From Chloroflexota bacterium (GTDB taxonomy: Bacteria > Chloroflexota > Dormibacteria > Dormibacterales > Dormibacteraceae), in the NCBI GenBank assembly GCA_003446775.1, contig DMCH01000153.1, forward strand, positions 60,076-72,383: 12,308 bases of DNA. The letters run 5' to 3'. Positions 5,715 to 12,198 of this stretch are shown here, in pieces. The notes under the pieces are model-generated. The model did not search any database, was not told the origin of the DNA, and was given only the letters and a program-made list of their open reading frames with translations. Made by a program: the position numbers and the translations under genes. Numbering within the stretch: position 1 is the stretch's first letter; each line of letters opens with the position of its first letter.

Positions 5715-6583
5715 GCTCGAAACGTTAGCAAAACCAGGCTGACCGCTCCTGCGGCGATGCAGTACCAGCCATACGGGTCCAGCCGCCCAGAACGGAAGTA
5801 GCGCAGGAGAAATCGCGCGCTTGCATAGGCCGCGATGCCGGATAGGAGCGCAGCCGCGACGTACTCGCCGATCGGCACGCCGGTCGCGAAGAGTTGAGGC
5901 ACTTCGACGAGGCCCGCCGCCAGGATCACCGGGGTCGCAAGAAGAAAAGAAAACCGCGCAGCCTCCTGGTGTCGCAGTCCTGCCAGCAGGCCCCCGCCGA
6001 TGGTCACTCCCGACCGCGAGATGCCGGGCAGAAAAGCGAGCGCCTGGCAGGCGCCAATCACGGCTGCGGCGCGAAAGCTGATGCGCTCGGCAGCTGCGAA
6101 GCCCTCCTCTTGCTCCGCACGAGTCCTCGAGTCAAGCGAGGCGCGGCGTTCCGCGCGCCTCCTGAGCAGCTCAAACCCGAGTAGGAGGAAGCCGTTGACG
6201 ACCAGGAAACCGGCCGCGACGTACGGGCTGGCGAAAAGTGATTTGATGCGGTTTTCTAAAAAGACACCAAGGATGCCGGCCGGGATCGTTCCGGTCAGGA
6301 GGAGCATGGCCAGGCGCTCCGGCTCGGTGGTGATTCGACCGCGCACGGCGGCGGTGAAGAAGCCGCGGATGATGGCGATCCATTGCTGCCTGTAGAGCAC
6401 CAACAACGCACCCGCCGTACCCAGATGAAGCAGCACCAGGAAGGGCACGAACGTGGGATCCGATTGCTTGAACCGCCAGTGCAGCAGGGTTGGGATGATC
6501 ACCGAGTGCCCGAGCGATGAAACGGGGAACAGCTCCGTGGCGCCCTGCAGCAGGCCCATGAACAGCGCCTGCTCTCGCGTCAC
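5711..6583 (-). CDS. uppP: Undecaprenyl-diphosphatase (UppP/BacA family)
   Basis: Seen: 290 residues, strongly hydrophobic with many membrane segments. Motif 1 QGATELFPVSSLGHS (residues 13-27) matches the (E/Q)xxxE signature with Gln13 and Glu17, followed by the conserved VSS-GH with His26. Motif 2 PGISRSG spans 186-192, with Arg190 for phosphate binding. Known: UppP dephosphorylates undecaprenyl diphosphate to the monophosphate, recycling the lipid carrier used for peptidoglycan and other wall glycans; family members give bacitracin tolerance. The length is slightly above the usual 265-280 because of a charged loop at about 141-167 (RRRAERR, RTRAEQEEG). Start: GTG 6583, overlapping the upstream stop (GTGA). 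A later ATG (residue 9) would leave very little before motif 1. It sits late in the fbaB operon. Confidence 0.96.
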   Translation of the reverse strand: MTREQALFMGLLQGATELFPVSSLGHSVIIPTLLHWRFKQSDPTFVPFLVLLHLGTAGALLVLYRQQWIAIIRGFFTAAVRGRITTEPERLAMLLLTGTIPAGILGVFLENRIKSLFASPYVAAGFLVVNGFLLLGFELLRRRAERRASLDSRTRAEQEEGFAAAERISFRAAAVIGACQALAFLPGISRSGVTIGGGLLAGLRHQEAARFSFLLATPVILAAGLVEVPQLFATGVPIGEYVAAALLSGIAAYASARFLLRYFRSGRLDPYGWYCIAAGAVSLVLLTFRA

Positions 6584-6873
6584 TTAGGCGTCAGTTTCTC
6601 CAGCGCGCCGGCAAGCCGCCGGCGCGATTGCTCGAAATCGCGATGGACGGCAAGGTCTTCCGCCTCGCCGAGGATCGCGACGATCCCCTCCCATCGCTCG
6701 GGATCCCGCTCCTCGAGAGCGGCCCGCACCTGGCCGATGGTCTGAGTCGCGAACAAGAGGCCCCCGCCTGGGTTGTCGAGGATCTCGCGAGCCAGCTCCA
6801 GCTGGCGTCGAGCCCACGGGATCACCTGCTCTCCGGGATGCGTCTCCAGCTTCTTCGGGCGAAGCACTTCCAT
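6580..6873 (-). CDS. Uncharacterised 97-aa helical protein
   Basis: Not recognised. Seen: 97 residues, soluble and mainly helical, with a Trp-Ala-Arg-Arg segment (VIPWARRQLELAREILDN), a glycine turn (PGGGLLFATQTIGQVRAAL) and a charged helical C-terminus (RDFEQSRRRLAGALEKL). No cofactor or catalytic motif is evident. It starts at ATG 6873, seven bases after the stop of the GNAT gene, without a clear Shine-Dalgarno site; an upstream in-frame TTG is possible. The stop overlaps the GTG of uppP (GTGA), which argues for coupled translation into uppP. The frame extends upstream across the GNAT gene, but that part is a shadow. Real-gene status rests on tight packing between two certain genes. Confidence 0.7.
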   Translation of the reverse strand: MEVLRPKKLETHPGEQVIPWARRQLELAREILDNPGGGLLFATQTIGQVRAALEERDPERWEGIVAILGEAEDLAVHRDFEQSRRRLAGALEKLTPK

Positions 6874-6880
6874 CTGCGAA

Positions 6881-7360
6881 CTATTGTCGGGCAAGACCGC
6901 TGAGCGCCTCGCCGGCGAGGCGGTACACGGTCCAATCGGAGTTCGGCCGCGCTCCGAGGCGCTCGTAGAACTTGATCGCCTCCTTGTTCCAGTCGAGCAC
7001 CGCCCATTCCAGGCGTCCGCACCCGCGCTCGACCGCAAGGCGGGCCAGATGCGCCAGCAGCATGCGGCCGATCCCCTTGCCCCGGTGCTCGGGGAGCACG
7101 AAGAGGTCCTCGAGGTAGATCCCCGGCCGGCCGAGGAAGGTCGAGAAGTTGTGGAAGAACAACGCGAACCCCACCGGCCGGCCATCATCCTCCGCGAGCA
7201 CGACCTCCGCGTAAGGCCGGTCGCCGAAAAGCCCGATGTCGAGGAGCGCCTCCGTCATCACCACCTCGTGCTCCAGCTTCTCGAAGCGCGCGAGCCCACG
7301 GATCAGCTCGGCGATGACAGGCACGTCGTCCCTGGTGGCGGCGCGAAGGGTTGTGGTCAC
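6881..7360 (-). CDS. GNAT N-acetyltransferase, SSAT-like
   Basis: Seen: 159 residues forming a complete GNAT fold: N-terminal LRAATRDDVPVIAELIRGLA, a central strand GFALFFHNFSTFLGRPGIYL, then EDLFVLPEHRGKGIG with the acetyl-CoA pyrophosphate loop R/Q-x-x-G-x-G (Arg93 to Gly98), and VLDWNKEAIKFYERLGA near the end. Known: the FF-F-STF-GRPGIYLEDLFV and LDWN--AI-FYERLGA stretches are typical of the spermidine/spermine or thialysine N-acetyltransferase (SSAT) branch, so a polyamine or other small amine is the likely acceptor; this remains inferred. Start: GTG 7360 overlaps the upstream TGA (GTGA). A longer ORF in the same frame continues upstream, but it is a shadow of the DUF3052-like gene. Confidence 0.92.
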   Translation of the reverse strand: MTTTLRAATRDDVPVIAELIRGLARFEKLEHEVVMTEALLDIGLFGDRPYAEVVLAEDDGRPVGFALFFHNFSTFLGRPGIYLEDLFVLPEHRGKGIGRMLLAHLARLAVERGCGRLEWAVLDWNKEAIKFYERLGARPNSDWTVYRLAGEALSGLARQ

Positions 7361-7776
7361 TTCGGGCGATCCCGGAGGCGGTAAACGAACCGCATCGCGC
7401 CATGCGTCTCGGAGAAGCTCGCGATCTTGTTGTCGACCAGGCCGGCCGCGAGCCCGGCGGCGAAGAGGTCCGTCTCGCGCAGAGTGCCCCGGCCGCCCTT
7501 GGGGCGCACGATCCAGATGGCGCCGTTCGGCTCGATCCAACGCTTCACCTCGTCGAGCTTGCGCAGGTCCGCCGAACTGTCGGCGCCTATGAAGACGAGG
7601 TCACATTTTGATCGTGGCTTCCCGACCACGATGTCGGCAGTCCGCTCCCGAAGCAGCTTGATGAATGCCGGATCCTCGAGGTTGACGATCGCAACCTTCG
7701 AGCCGGGTTTCACACCCAGCTTGTCGAGCAGCGGACGGGTCGACGGAGTGTCAGGGCTCAGACGCTTTGTGACCAT
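7357..7776 (-). CDS. DUF3052-like conserved protein
   Basis: Seen: 139 residues. The core begins LLDKLGVKPGSKVAIVNLED, a Rossmann-like strand and turn. A CDLVFIGADSSADL segment follows, then RWIEPNGAIWIVRPKGGRGT, then LVDNKIASFSETHGAMRFVYRL. Known: this order (KLG-KPG-KVA, a DLVF strand, a G-IW-V-PKG strand, and a closing LVD-KI-SFSETH--MRFVYRL) matches small proteins annotated as DUF3052, which look like degenerate methyltransferase folds lacking the SAM-binding glycine motif; no activity is established. The family assignment is from memory of the pattern. The start ATG 7776 lies 26 bases inside the end of the upstream membrane-protein gene. The stop overlaps the GNAT start (GTGA). Confidence 0.85.
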   Translation of the reverse strand: MVTKRLSPDTPSTRPLLDKLGVKPGSKVAIVNLEDPAFIKLLRERTADIVVGKPRSKCDLVFIGADSSADLRKLDEVKRWIEPNGAIWIVRPKGGRGTLRETDLFAAGLAAGLVDNKIASFSETHGAMRFVYRLRDRPK

Positions 7777-7975
7777 CGCTAGCGCCCCTTATCGCTCCAA
7801 AGACGATCACGCCCACCAGCCACGCCGCATAGGCGCCGGCGATGGCGAGCACGATCACCGGGACCGCGCTGGCAACCCGGCTCGTCAACAACAGACCCAG
7901 GCCGATGAAGCCCACCAGCACGATCGCGCCGGCGACGATACCGACGGCAGCTCCAGCTATGTTCGCGGGCTTCAG
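7751..7975 (-). CDS. Small two-helix membrane protein with an apparent CTG start
   Basis: Function not recognised. Seen: 74 residues if started at CTG 7975 (read as MKPANIAGAAVGIV). Two long hydrophobic helices lie at about 7-30 (GAAVGIVAGAIVLVGFIGLG) and 39-62 (AVPVIVLAIAGAYAAWLVGV), followed by a polar tail GASDGHKASEP. No ATG, GTG or TTG occurs in frame before the first helix; an internal GTG would cut that helix. The CTG overlaps the TGA of the MBL gene as CTGA, mirroring the ATGA and GTGA junctions elsewhere in this operon. AGGTGG lies ten bases upstream and GAGGT three bases upstream. The 3' end overlaps the next gene by 26 bases. An internal start or a sequencing error are the alternatives. 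Confidence 0.6.
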   Translation of the reverse strand: MKPANIAGAAVGIVAGAIVLVGFIGLGLLLTSRVASAVPVIVLAIAGAYAAWLVGVIVFGAIRGASDGHKASEP

Positions 7976-8658
7976 CAGACCTCGACCACCTGCAGGTCGG
8001 TCACTGCATCCTCGACGGTGCCGGAGTACAGGTGGTTGAACATGAATCTCGTCTTGGGGTGGCGGCGCTTGAGCTCGGACGCGGATTCCCAGCTCATGTG
8101 GCTGAACACATCTCCGGGTCCGGTCGCCTCGACGATGGCGACATCGGCGCCGTCCACCAGCGCATCCAGCGGCGCGGTCGCCTCCGTGTCCCCCGAGTAA
8201 GCCAGGAGGCGGCCATTGACGTGGATGCGATATCCGTTGGAGCCGCTGGTGCCGTGGTCGAGCTTGATGGTCTGGTACTTGTAACCGGCAGCGGTCCCCG
8301 ATGGCTGGGCCGTGTGGTAGTGCACTTTGAACTTGGGTCGCATGACCGCCTGCCAATCAGGGCCCCAGCTCACATCCCACAGCGCCTCCAGCCTCTCCTC
8401 GACTCCTTCCGGTCCGACGAAGGTCAGCGGGCGCGGGTCGACGAAGACGCGATGCAGCACGAAAGGCGGCAGGCCCAGCGTGTGATCGCCGTGAAAGTGT
8501 GTGAGGAAGACGGCGTCGATGGCGCCCGGGTCCACACCCACGCGCCTCATGTGAGGCAGGAGCGGCGCGCCGCCGTCGAGCAGCAGGCGGCCGTTCACAA
8601 CCACCGCCCCGTTGTAACGGTCGGTGGAGAAGGCCGCCCCCGTGCCGAGGAAGGCCAG
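7972..8658 (-). CDS. MBL-fold metallohydrolase (RNase Z-like), apparent CTG start
   Basis: Seen: 228 residues. The N-terminal strand LAFLGTGAAFS is the usual beginning of RNase Z-like MBL proteins. The zinc motif FLTHFHGDH (His54, His56, Asp58, His59) is intact. A GSNGYRI strand follows, then LLAYSGDTEATAPLDAL with the Asp that bridges the metals, then a C-terminal FNHLYSG with the last His. Known: these enzymes hydrolyse phosphodiesters, lactones or related esters; RNase Z processes tRNA 3' ends. This one lacks a recognisable RNase Z exosite arm, so a generic hydrolase is safer. Start: no ATG, GTG or TTG is in frame before the essential first strand. CTG 8658, just after the fbaB TAA (8661-8663), is the best candidate; CTA 8664 is less likely. 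The frame is open far upstream as a shadow of fbaB. Confidence 0.88.
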   Translation of the reverse strand: MAFLGTGAAFSTDRYNGAVVVNGRLLLDGGAPLLPHMRRVGVDPGAIDAVFLTHFHGDHTLGLPPFVLHRVFVDPRPLTFVGPEGVEERLEALWDVSWGPDWQAVMRPKFKVHYHTAQPSGTAAGYKYQTIKLDHGTSGSNGYRIHVNGRLLAYSGDTEATAPLDALVDGADVAIVEATGPGDVFSHMSWESASELKRRHPKTRFMFNHLYSGTVEDAVTDLQVVEVC

Positions 8659-8660
8659 CT

Positions 8661-9737
8661 TTAGGCGATGCTCACCGTCGGATTCAGGTAGACGTCCTGA
8701 ATTGCGTGTAGTAACTCGACTCCCTCCTTCATCGGGCGCTGGAACGATTTGCGACCAGCGATGAGCCCGGTGCCGCCTGCCCGCTTGTTGATCACAGCGG
8801 TGCGGACGGCCTCTTTGAGGTCGCTCGCGCCGTGGGACTCGCCGCCGGAGTTGATTAGGCTTGCGCGCCCCATGTAGCAGTTGATCACCTGGTAACGACA
8901 CAGATCGATCGGGTGATCGGTCGCCAGCTGGTCGTACATCCCCGGCGCGGTCTTCCCGAAGCCGATGACCTCGAAGCCCCGGTTGGTGTCGGCCAGCTTC
9001 TGCTTGATGATGTCGGCCTCGATCGTCACGCCGAGGTGGTTGGCCTGGCCTGTGAGGTCTGCGGCGGTCTCGTAGTTGACGCCGTCCTTCTTGAAGGCCG
9101 AGTTGCGCAAGTAGCACCAAAGGACGGTGGCCATGCCCAGCTCGTGCGCGGCGTGGAAGGCGACTGCGATCTCCTGCAGCTGGCGGTCGGACTCTGGGGA
9201 ACCGAAATAGACGGTTGCGCCCACAGCGACGGCGCCCATCTCCCATGCCTCTTTCACGGTTCCGAACAGGATTTGGTCGTACTTTGTGGGGTATGTCAGG
9301 AGCTCGTTGTGGTTGAGCTTGCAGATGAACGGGATGCGGTGCGCATAGCGGCGCGCCACCGACCCGAGCACACCGAATGTAGAAGCCACCGCGTTGCAGT
9401 TGCCCTCGATCGCCAGCTCGACGATCTTCTCCCCGTCGAAGTAGATCGGGTTGGGGGCGAACGAAGAGCCGGCGGTGTGCTCGATCCCCTGGTCGACCGG
9501 CAGGATGGACAGGTATCCCGTGCCACCGAGACGTCCGTGCTCGAACATCGACTGCAGGCTCCGAAGCACCCGCGTCGGCCGATCGCTGTCCTTCCAGATC
9601 CGGTCGATGAAGTCGGGGCCGGGCAGGTGCAGCTGCGACGCAGACACGGTCTGGCACTTATGCCCGAGGAGGTCCGCCGCGTCGGCGCCCAGGATTTCTT
9701 CCAGCTTCCCCAACGACCCCTTGGTGACTGTAGCCAT
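8661..9737 (-). CDS. fbaB: Class I fructose-bisphosphate aldolase (FbaB/DhnA type)
   Basis: Seen: 358 residues, collinear with E. coli FbaB as remembered. Landmarks are GGTGYLSILPVDQGIEH (71-87), NAVASTFGVLGSVARRYAHR (115-134), KLNHNELLTYP (140-150), TVLWCYLRNSAFKKDGVNYE (204-223), EADIIKQK (240-247, Lys245 as the likely Schiff-base lysine), INCYMGRASLINSGGESHG and GGTGLIAGRKSFQRP (321-335, phosphate-binding loop). Known: it cleaves fructose 1,6-bisphosphate to dihydroxyacetone phosphate and glyceraldehyde 3-phosphate, or runs in reverse in gluconeogenesis, through a lysine imine without metal. Start: ATG 9737, preceded by GAGGG four bases upstream; the TTG just before it (9740) is too close to that site. 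It is the first gene of the eight-gene minus operon. Confidence 0.97.
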   Translation of the reverse strand: MATVTKGSLGKLEEILGADAADLLGHKCQTVSASQLHLPGPDFIDRIWKDSDRPTRVLRSLQSMFEHGRLGGTGYLSILPVDQGIEHTAGSSFAPNPIYFDGEKIVELAIEGNCNAVASTFGVLGSVARRYAHRIPFICKLNHNELLTYPTKYDQILFGTVKEAWEMGAVAVGATVYFGSPESDRQLQEIAVAFHAAHELGMATVLWCYLRNSAFKKDGVNYETAADLTGQANHLGVTIEADIIKQKLADTNRGFEVIGFGKTAPGMYDQLATDHPIDLCRYQVINCYMGRASLINSGGESHGASDLKEAVRTAVINKRAGGTGLIAGRKSFQRPMKEGVELLHAIQDVYLNPTVSIA

Positions 9738-9741
9738 CAAT

Positions 9742-9746
9742 CCCTC
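9742..9746 (-). promoter_or_regulatory. Shine-Dalgarno of fbaB
   Basis: GAGGG on the minus strand, four bases before ATG 9737. No convincing -35/-10 pair was found for this strand in 9738-9822; an AT-rich AATACTAA stretch just upstream may be part of the -10 region. Confidence 0.65.
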
Positions 9747-9784
9747 TTACACATTTGGTTAGTATTGCGGTGACATCTCGCAGG

Positions 9785-9814
9785 TTCGCCGATTCGCGTG
9801 CGTCACTCTATAGT
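9785..9814 (+). promoter_or_regulatory. Candidate promoter giving a nearly leaderless transcript for the diguanylate cyclase
   Basis: TATAGT at 9809-9814 is a good -10 hexamer. TTCGCC at 9785-9790, with an 18-base spacer, is a weak -35. Transcription would start near 9820-9822, and the ATG is at 9823. No Shine-Dalgarno precedes that ATG (GTGCACCGAC), which fits leaderless translation. CACT and AGTG arms (9804-9807, 9812-9815) flank the centre of the -10 and could be part of an operator. Confidence 0.45.
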
Positions 9815-9822
9815 GCACCGAC

Positions 9823-11268
9823 ATGACCGAGCGAGCTAGCGACCTTCTCAGCGAGCTCGCGGACCGGCTCTCGGCTGACCCCCGCGACAGCGGCCAGGTG
9901 GTGGCCGAATCGGTGCGGACGCTCGAGCCCGAGCTGCTCCGGGCGCAGCAGGATGGCGCGTCGATCGACGAGCTCGTGCGCACCTCGGTCGGCTTCCTGG
10001 AGATCCTTTTCCGCTCTCTTCGCGCGGACTCCCGCGTGCCCTGGCAGCAGTACTACACGCTTGCCCGCGAGGCTTCGCGGAGATACGCCGAGAAAGGCAT
10101 TCCGCTCGAGTCGGTGATGGAGGGCCTGGCCGTCTTTCGGCGCTCGGTGCTCGCCCGGGTCACAGAGGAGATGATGGGCAACGCGCACGCCGAGGAGGTG
10201 TTGCTGCTCGCGCAGAGCAGGCTCGGCGACGTAGTCGAGCACCTCAACTCGAGCTTCATCCGGGGCTATCTCGACTTCACCGAGGCGCGGCATCAAGCCC
10301 GGCAGACTGAGCTGCACGCGCTCTATCACATCGCCAGCGCGCTCGGGCGCTCCCTCGACGTGGCCGAGATCGCCGAGGTCGGCCTTCGGGAGACGCTGAA
10401 GGTGCTGCGCCTGCAGGCCGGCGCCGTGTGGACGCGTGAAGGCGCCCGGCTGATGCTGGCCAAGACCCTCGGCCTGCAGCCTGGCGAGGAGGAGGAGTTC
10501 GAATCGGGCCGACTAGGCGCGCGGGTGCGCGTGGTCGAGATTGCCTCCGGGCCCGCGGAGTCGCGCGTCGACCGCATCACCGGCGAATGGAGCGCCATCC
10601 GCGCCGAGCTGCGGACGAAGGGCGTCCTGCTCGGCGCCATGACCGTCGCGACTCGCCTGCCGCGAACCTTCGAGCCCAGCGACCTGGAGTTCGTCGCCGC
10701 CGTCGCCGACCAGATCGCGGTCGCTCTGGACCGCGCCCGACAGCACACGAGGGAGGCGCGGACCGACTACCTCACCGGGCTTGCCAACCGGCCTGAGTTC
10801 GAGCGCGCGATCGACCGCGCGGTCGCCGCCGCGCAGCGCCACAAGCGCCGCATCGCCTTCATGATGATCGACCTCGACAACCTGAAAGAGATCAACGACT
10901 CGCACGGCCACCACGTCGGCGACGAGGCCATCCGCGTCCTGGCCCACGAGCTCCAGCGTGCCGTCCGCGCCACCGACACTTGCGGCCGGCTCGGCGGCGA
11001 CGAGTTCGGCGTCGCCATGCCCGACGCTGATGAGCGTCACGCCAATGAGGTGGGCGCTCGCGTGCGCGCGTCGCTCGAGGAGCTCAACCGGATCTCCAAG
11101 GCGCCGCTGCCGATCGAGTTCAGCATTGGGGTCGCGGCCTGGCGGCCGGGAATGGACTGGCAGGCGATGTACGAGTTGGCTGACAAGGCCCTCTACGTGG
11201 ACAAGCGGCGCCGCCACGTTCACCGCAAGAAAGGCGGCCCCGGCCGGGCCCAGGGCGCGTCTGGCTAA
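9823..11268 (+). CDS. Diguanylate cyclase with RsbRD-like N-terminus, GAF and GGDEF domains
   Basis: Seen: 481 residues, no membrane segment. An all-helical N-terminal domain (about 1-155; ASIDELVRTSVGFLEILFRS, then EKGIPLESVMEGLAVFRRSV) resembles the RsbRD or PucR-type N-terminal sensor. A GAF domain spans about 165-305 (LHALYHIASALGRSLDVAEI to FVAAVADQIAVALDRAR). A GGDEF domain spans about 312-465: DYLTGLANRPEFE, MIDLDNLKEINDSHGHHVGD, and the active-site GGDEF at 391-395. RATD (382-385), five residues before it, is a full RxxD inhibitory site. Known: it makes cyclic di-GMP from two GTP and is feedback-inhibited at the I-site. Both catalytic and inhibitory sites are intact, so activity is expected. 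The start ATG 9823 has no Shine-Dalgarno site but a -10 box close by. The 3' end overlaps the glycosylase gene by eight bases if that starts at CTG 11261. Confidence 0.95.
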   Translation: MTERASDLLSELADRLSADPRDSGQVVAESVRTLEPELLRAQQDGASIDELVRTSVGFLEILFRSLRADSRVPWQQYYTLAREASRRYAEKGIPLESVMEGLAVFRRSVLARVTEEMMGNAHAEEVLLLAQSRLGDVVEHLNSSFIRGYLDFTEARHQARQTELHALYHIASALGRSLDVAEIAEVGLRETLKVLRLQAGAVWTREGARLMLAKTLGLQPGEEEEFESGRLGARVRVVEIASGPAESRVDRITGEWSAIRAELRTKGVLLGAMTVATRLPRTFEPSDLEFVAAVADQIAVALDRARQHTREARTDYLTGLANRPEFERAIDRAVAAAQRHKRRIAFMMIDLDNLKEINDSHGHHVGDEAIRVLAHELQRAVRATDTCGRLGGDEFGVAMPDADERHANEVGARVRASLEELNRISKAPLPIEFSIGVAAWRPGMDWQAMYELADKALYVDKRRRHVHRKKGGPGRAQGASG

Positions 11269-11836
11269 GCCGGCCGACGGCTTCGTCCTCGGCCAGGAGT
11301 TCTTCGATCGCGACACGGTCACGATCGCGCGCGAGCTGCTGGGCAAGGTGCTTGTGCGCGAGATCGACGGCACACGCTTGTGGGGCCGGCTGGTCGAGGT
11401 CGAGGCCTACCTCGGGCCGGACGACCTCGCCGCCCATTCACGTGGCGGGCGGCGGACGCCTCGCACCGAGGTGATGTTCGGCGCGCCGGGGCACGCGTAC
11501 GTTTACTTCACCTACGGCATGCACTGGTGCCTCAACTTCGTCACGCGGGAGGAAGGCGTGCCGCAAGCGGTCCTGGTGCGCGCCCTGGAGCCCGGCCCCG
11601 GGGTTGGAAGATGTGGCGGTCCAGGTTTGGTGACGCGCGCATTGAGCATCGACCGCGCCCTCAACGGCGTCAGGCTGCAGCCGCCCGATCTCTATGTGAT
11701 CGATGACGGCGCCCCCAGGCAGCGAGTTTTTGTCACGCCGAGGATCGGCGTCCAGGGCACCGGCCGCTGGGAGAAGCGACACTTGCGCTTCTGCGTCGAC
11801 TCGCCGTACTTGTCGCGAAGGCTGAAGAAGGCCTAG
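11261..11836 (+). CDS. 3-methyladenine DNA glycosylase (AAG/MPG family), apparent CTG start
   Basis: Seen: 191 residues. The N-terminal FFDRDTVTIARELLGKVLVR is the conserved family opening. The active-site block VEVEAYLGPDDLAAHS (Glu48 matching the catalytic Glu125 of human AAG), RGGRRTPRTEVMFG, then GHAYVYFTYGMHWCLNFV follows, with VLVRALEP, GPGLVTRAL and VTPRIGVQG later. Known: it removes alkylated purines such as 3-methyladenine and hypoxanthine by flipping the base, starting base excision repair. Start: no in-frame ATG, GTG or TTG precedes the conserved opening within any sensible distance. CTG 11261 (read as MAKPADGFV) overlaps the diguanylate cyclase stop TAA (11266-11268). An internal GTG would delete the conserved first helix. 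The stop shares CTAG with the convergent cupin gene. Confidence 0.92.
   Translation: MAKPADGFVLGQEFFDRDTVTIARELLGKVLVREIDGTRLWGRLVEVEAYLGPDDLAAHSRGGRRTPRTEVMFGAPGHAYVYFTYGMHWCLNFVTREEGVPQAVLVRALEPGPGVGRCGGPGLVTRALSIDRALNGVRLQPPDLYVIDDGAPRQRVFVTPRIGVQGTGRWEKRHLRFCVDSPYLSRRLKKA
11833..11836. other. Second shared CTAG convergent stop
   Basis: TAG 11834-11836 ends the glycosylase, and the complement of 11833-11835 is the TAG of the cupin gene. It repeats the four-base tail-to-tail overlap seen at 5514-5517. Confidence 0.9.
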
Positions 11837-12198
11837 GGCCAGCGGCCCGGCGCCGGGTCTGAGCGCTCGAGCTTTTCCCAGTCCGCACGCACGGGAGCGA
11901 AGATGTCCACCACCGTGGCACCCTCTGCGCCGGCCGTGGCTTGGTGCGGAACGTGGCTCGGGATCACGTAACTGTCGCCCGCATGAAGGACGCGCGTGTC
12001 GGTCCCGACTCGGAATTCGATCGACCCATTGACGACAAAACCGAGCTGTTCATTCTCATGGTGGTGATCGGGAGACTTCGAATGAGGCTCGAGGTCCACG
12101 AGCGCCATCGTTATGCGTTCACCGTTCACTGCCCGCGCGGTGAGCCCTTCGGCCAGCAAGATCGGTCGGAGGTTGCGGAACGCCTCGAAGGTTTTCAC
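11833..12198 (-). CDS. Small cupin-domain protein
   Basis: Seen: 121 residues making a single cupin barrel. Motif 1 is SPDHHHENEQLGFVVNGSIE (His45, His47, Glu50, Gly58) and motif 2 is GDSYVIPSHVPHQA (Pro80, His85), giving a complete 3-His/1-Glu metal site. Known: single-domain cupins of this kind range from isomerases and dioxygenases to ligand-binding regulators; the substrate cannot be read here. Start: GTG 12198 overlaps the upstream thiolase TGA (GTGA), and the frame upstream of it is a shadow of the thiolase gene. The GTG start gives the natural N-terminus MKTFEAFRNLRPILLAEGLT. The gene is probably translationally coupled to the thiolase and may act in the same acyl-CoA pathway, but that is inference only. 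Confidence 0.88.
   Translation of the reverse strand: MKTFEAFRNLRPILLAEGLTARAVNGERITMALVDLEPHSKSPDHHHENEQLGFVVNGSIEFRVGTDTRVLHAGDSYVIPSHVPHQATAGAEGATVVDIFAPVRADWEKLERSDPAPGRWP

Noticed and set aside
4233..5801. 522-codon open frame on the plus strand
   Set aside because: It is a frame-shifted shadow of the FAD oxidoreductase with Arg/Gly/Pro-rich low-complexity translation, running into the antisense of uppP.
8659..9657. Possible N-terminal extension of the MBL hydrolase, or an fbaB-MBL frameshift fusion
   Set aside because: The frame is open through fbaB, but the translation there is shadow-like. The hydrolase begins naturally at LAFLGTGAAFS, and no slippery sequence was found at the junction.
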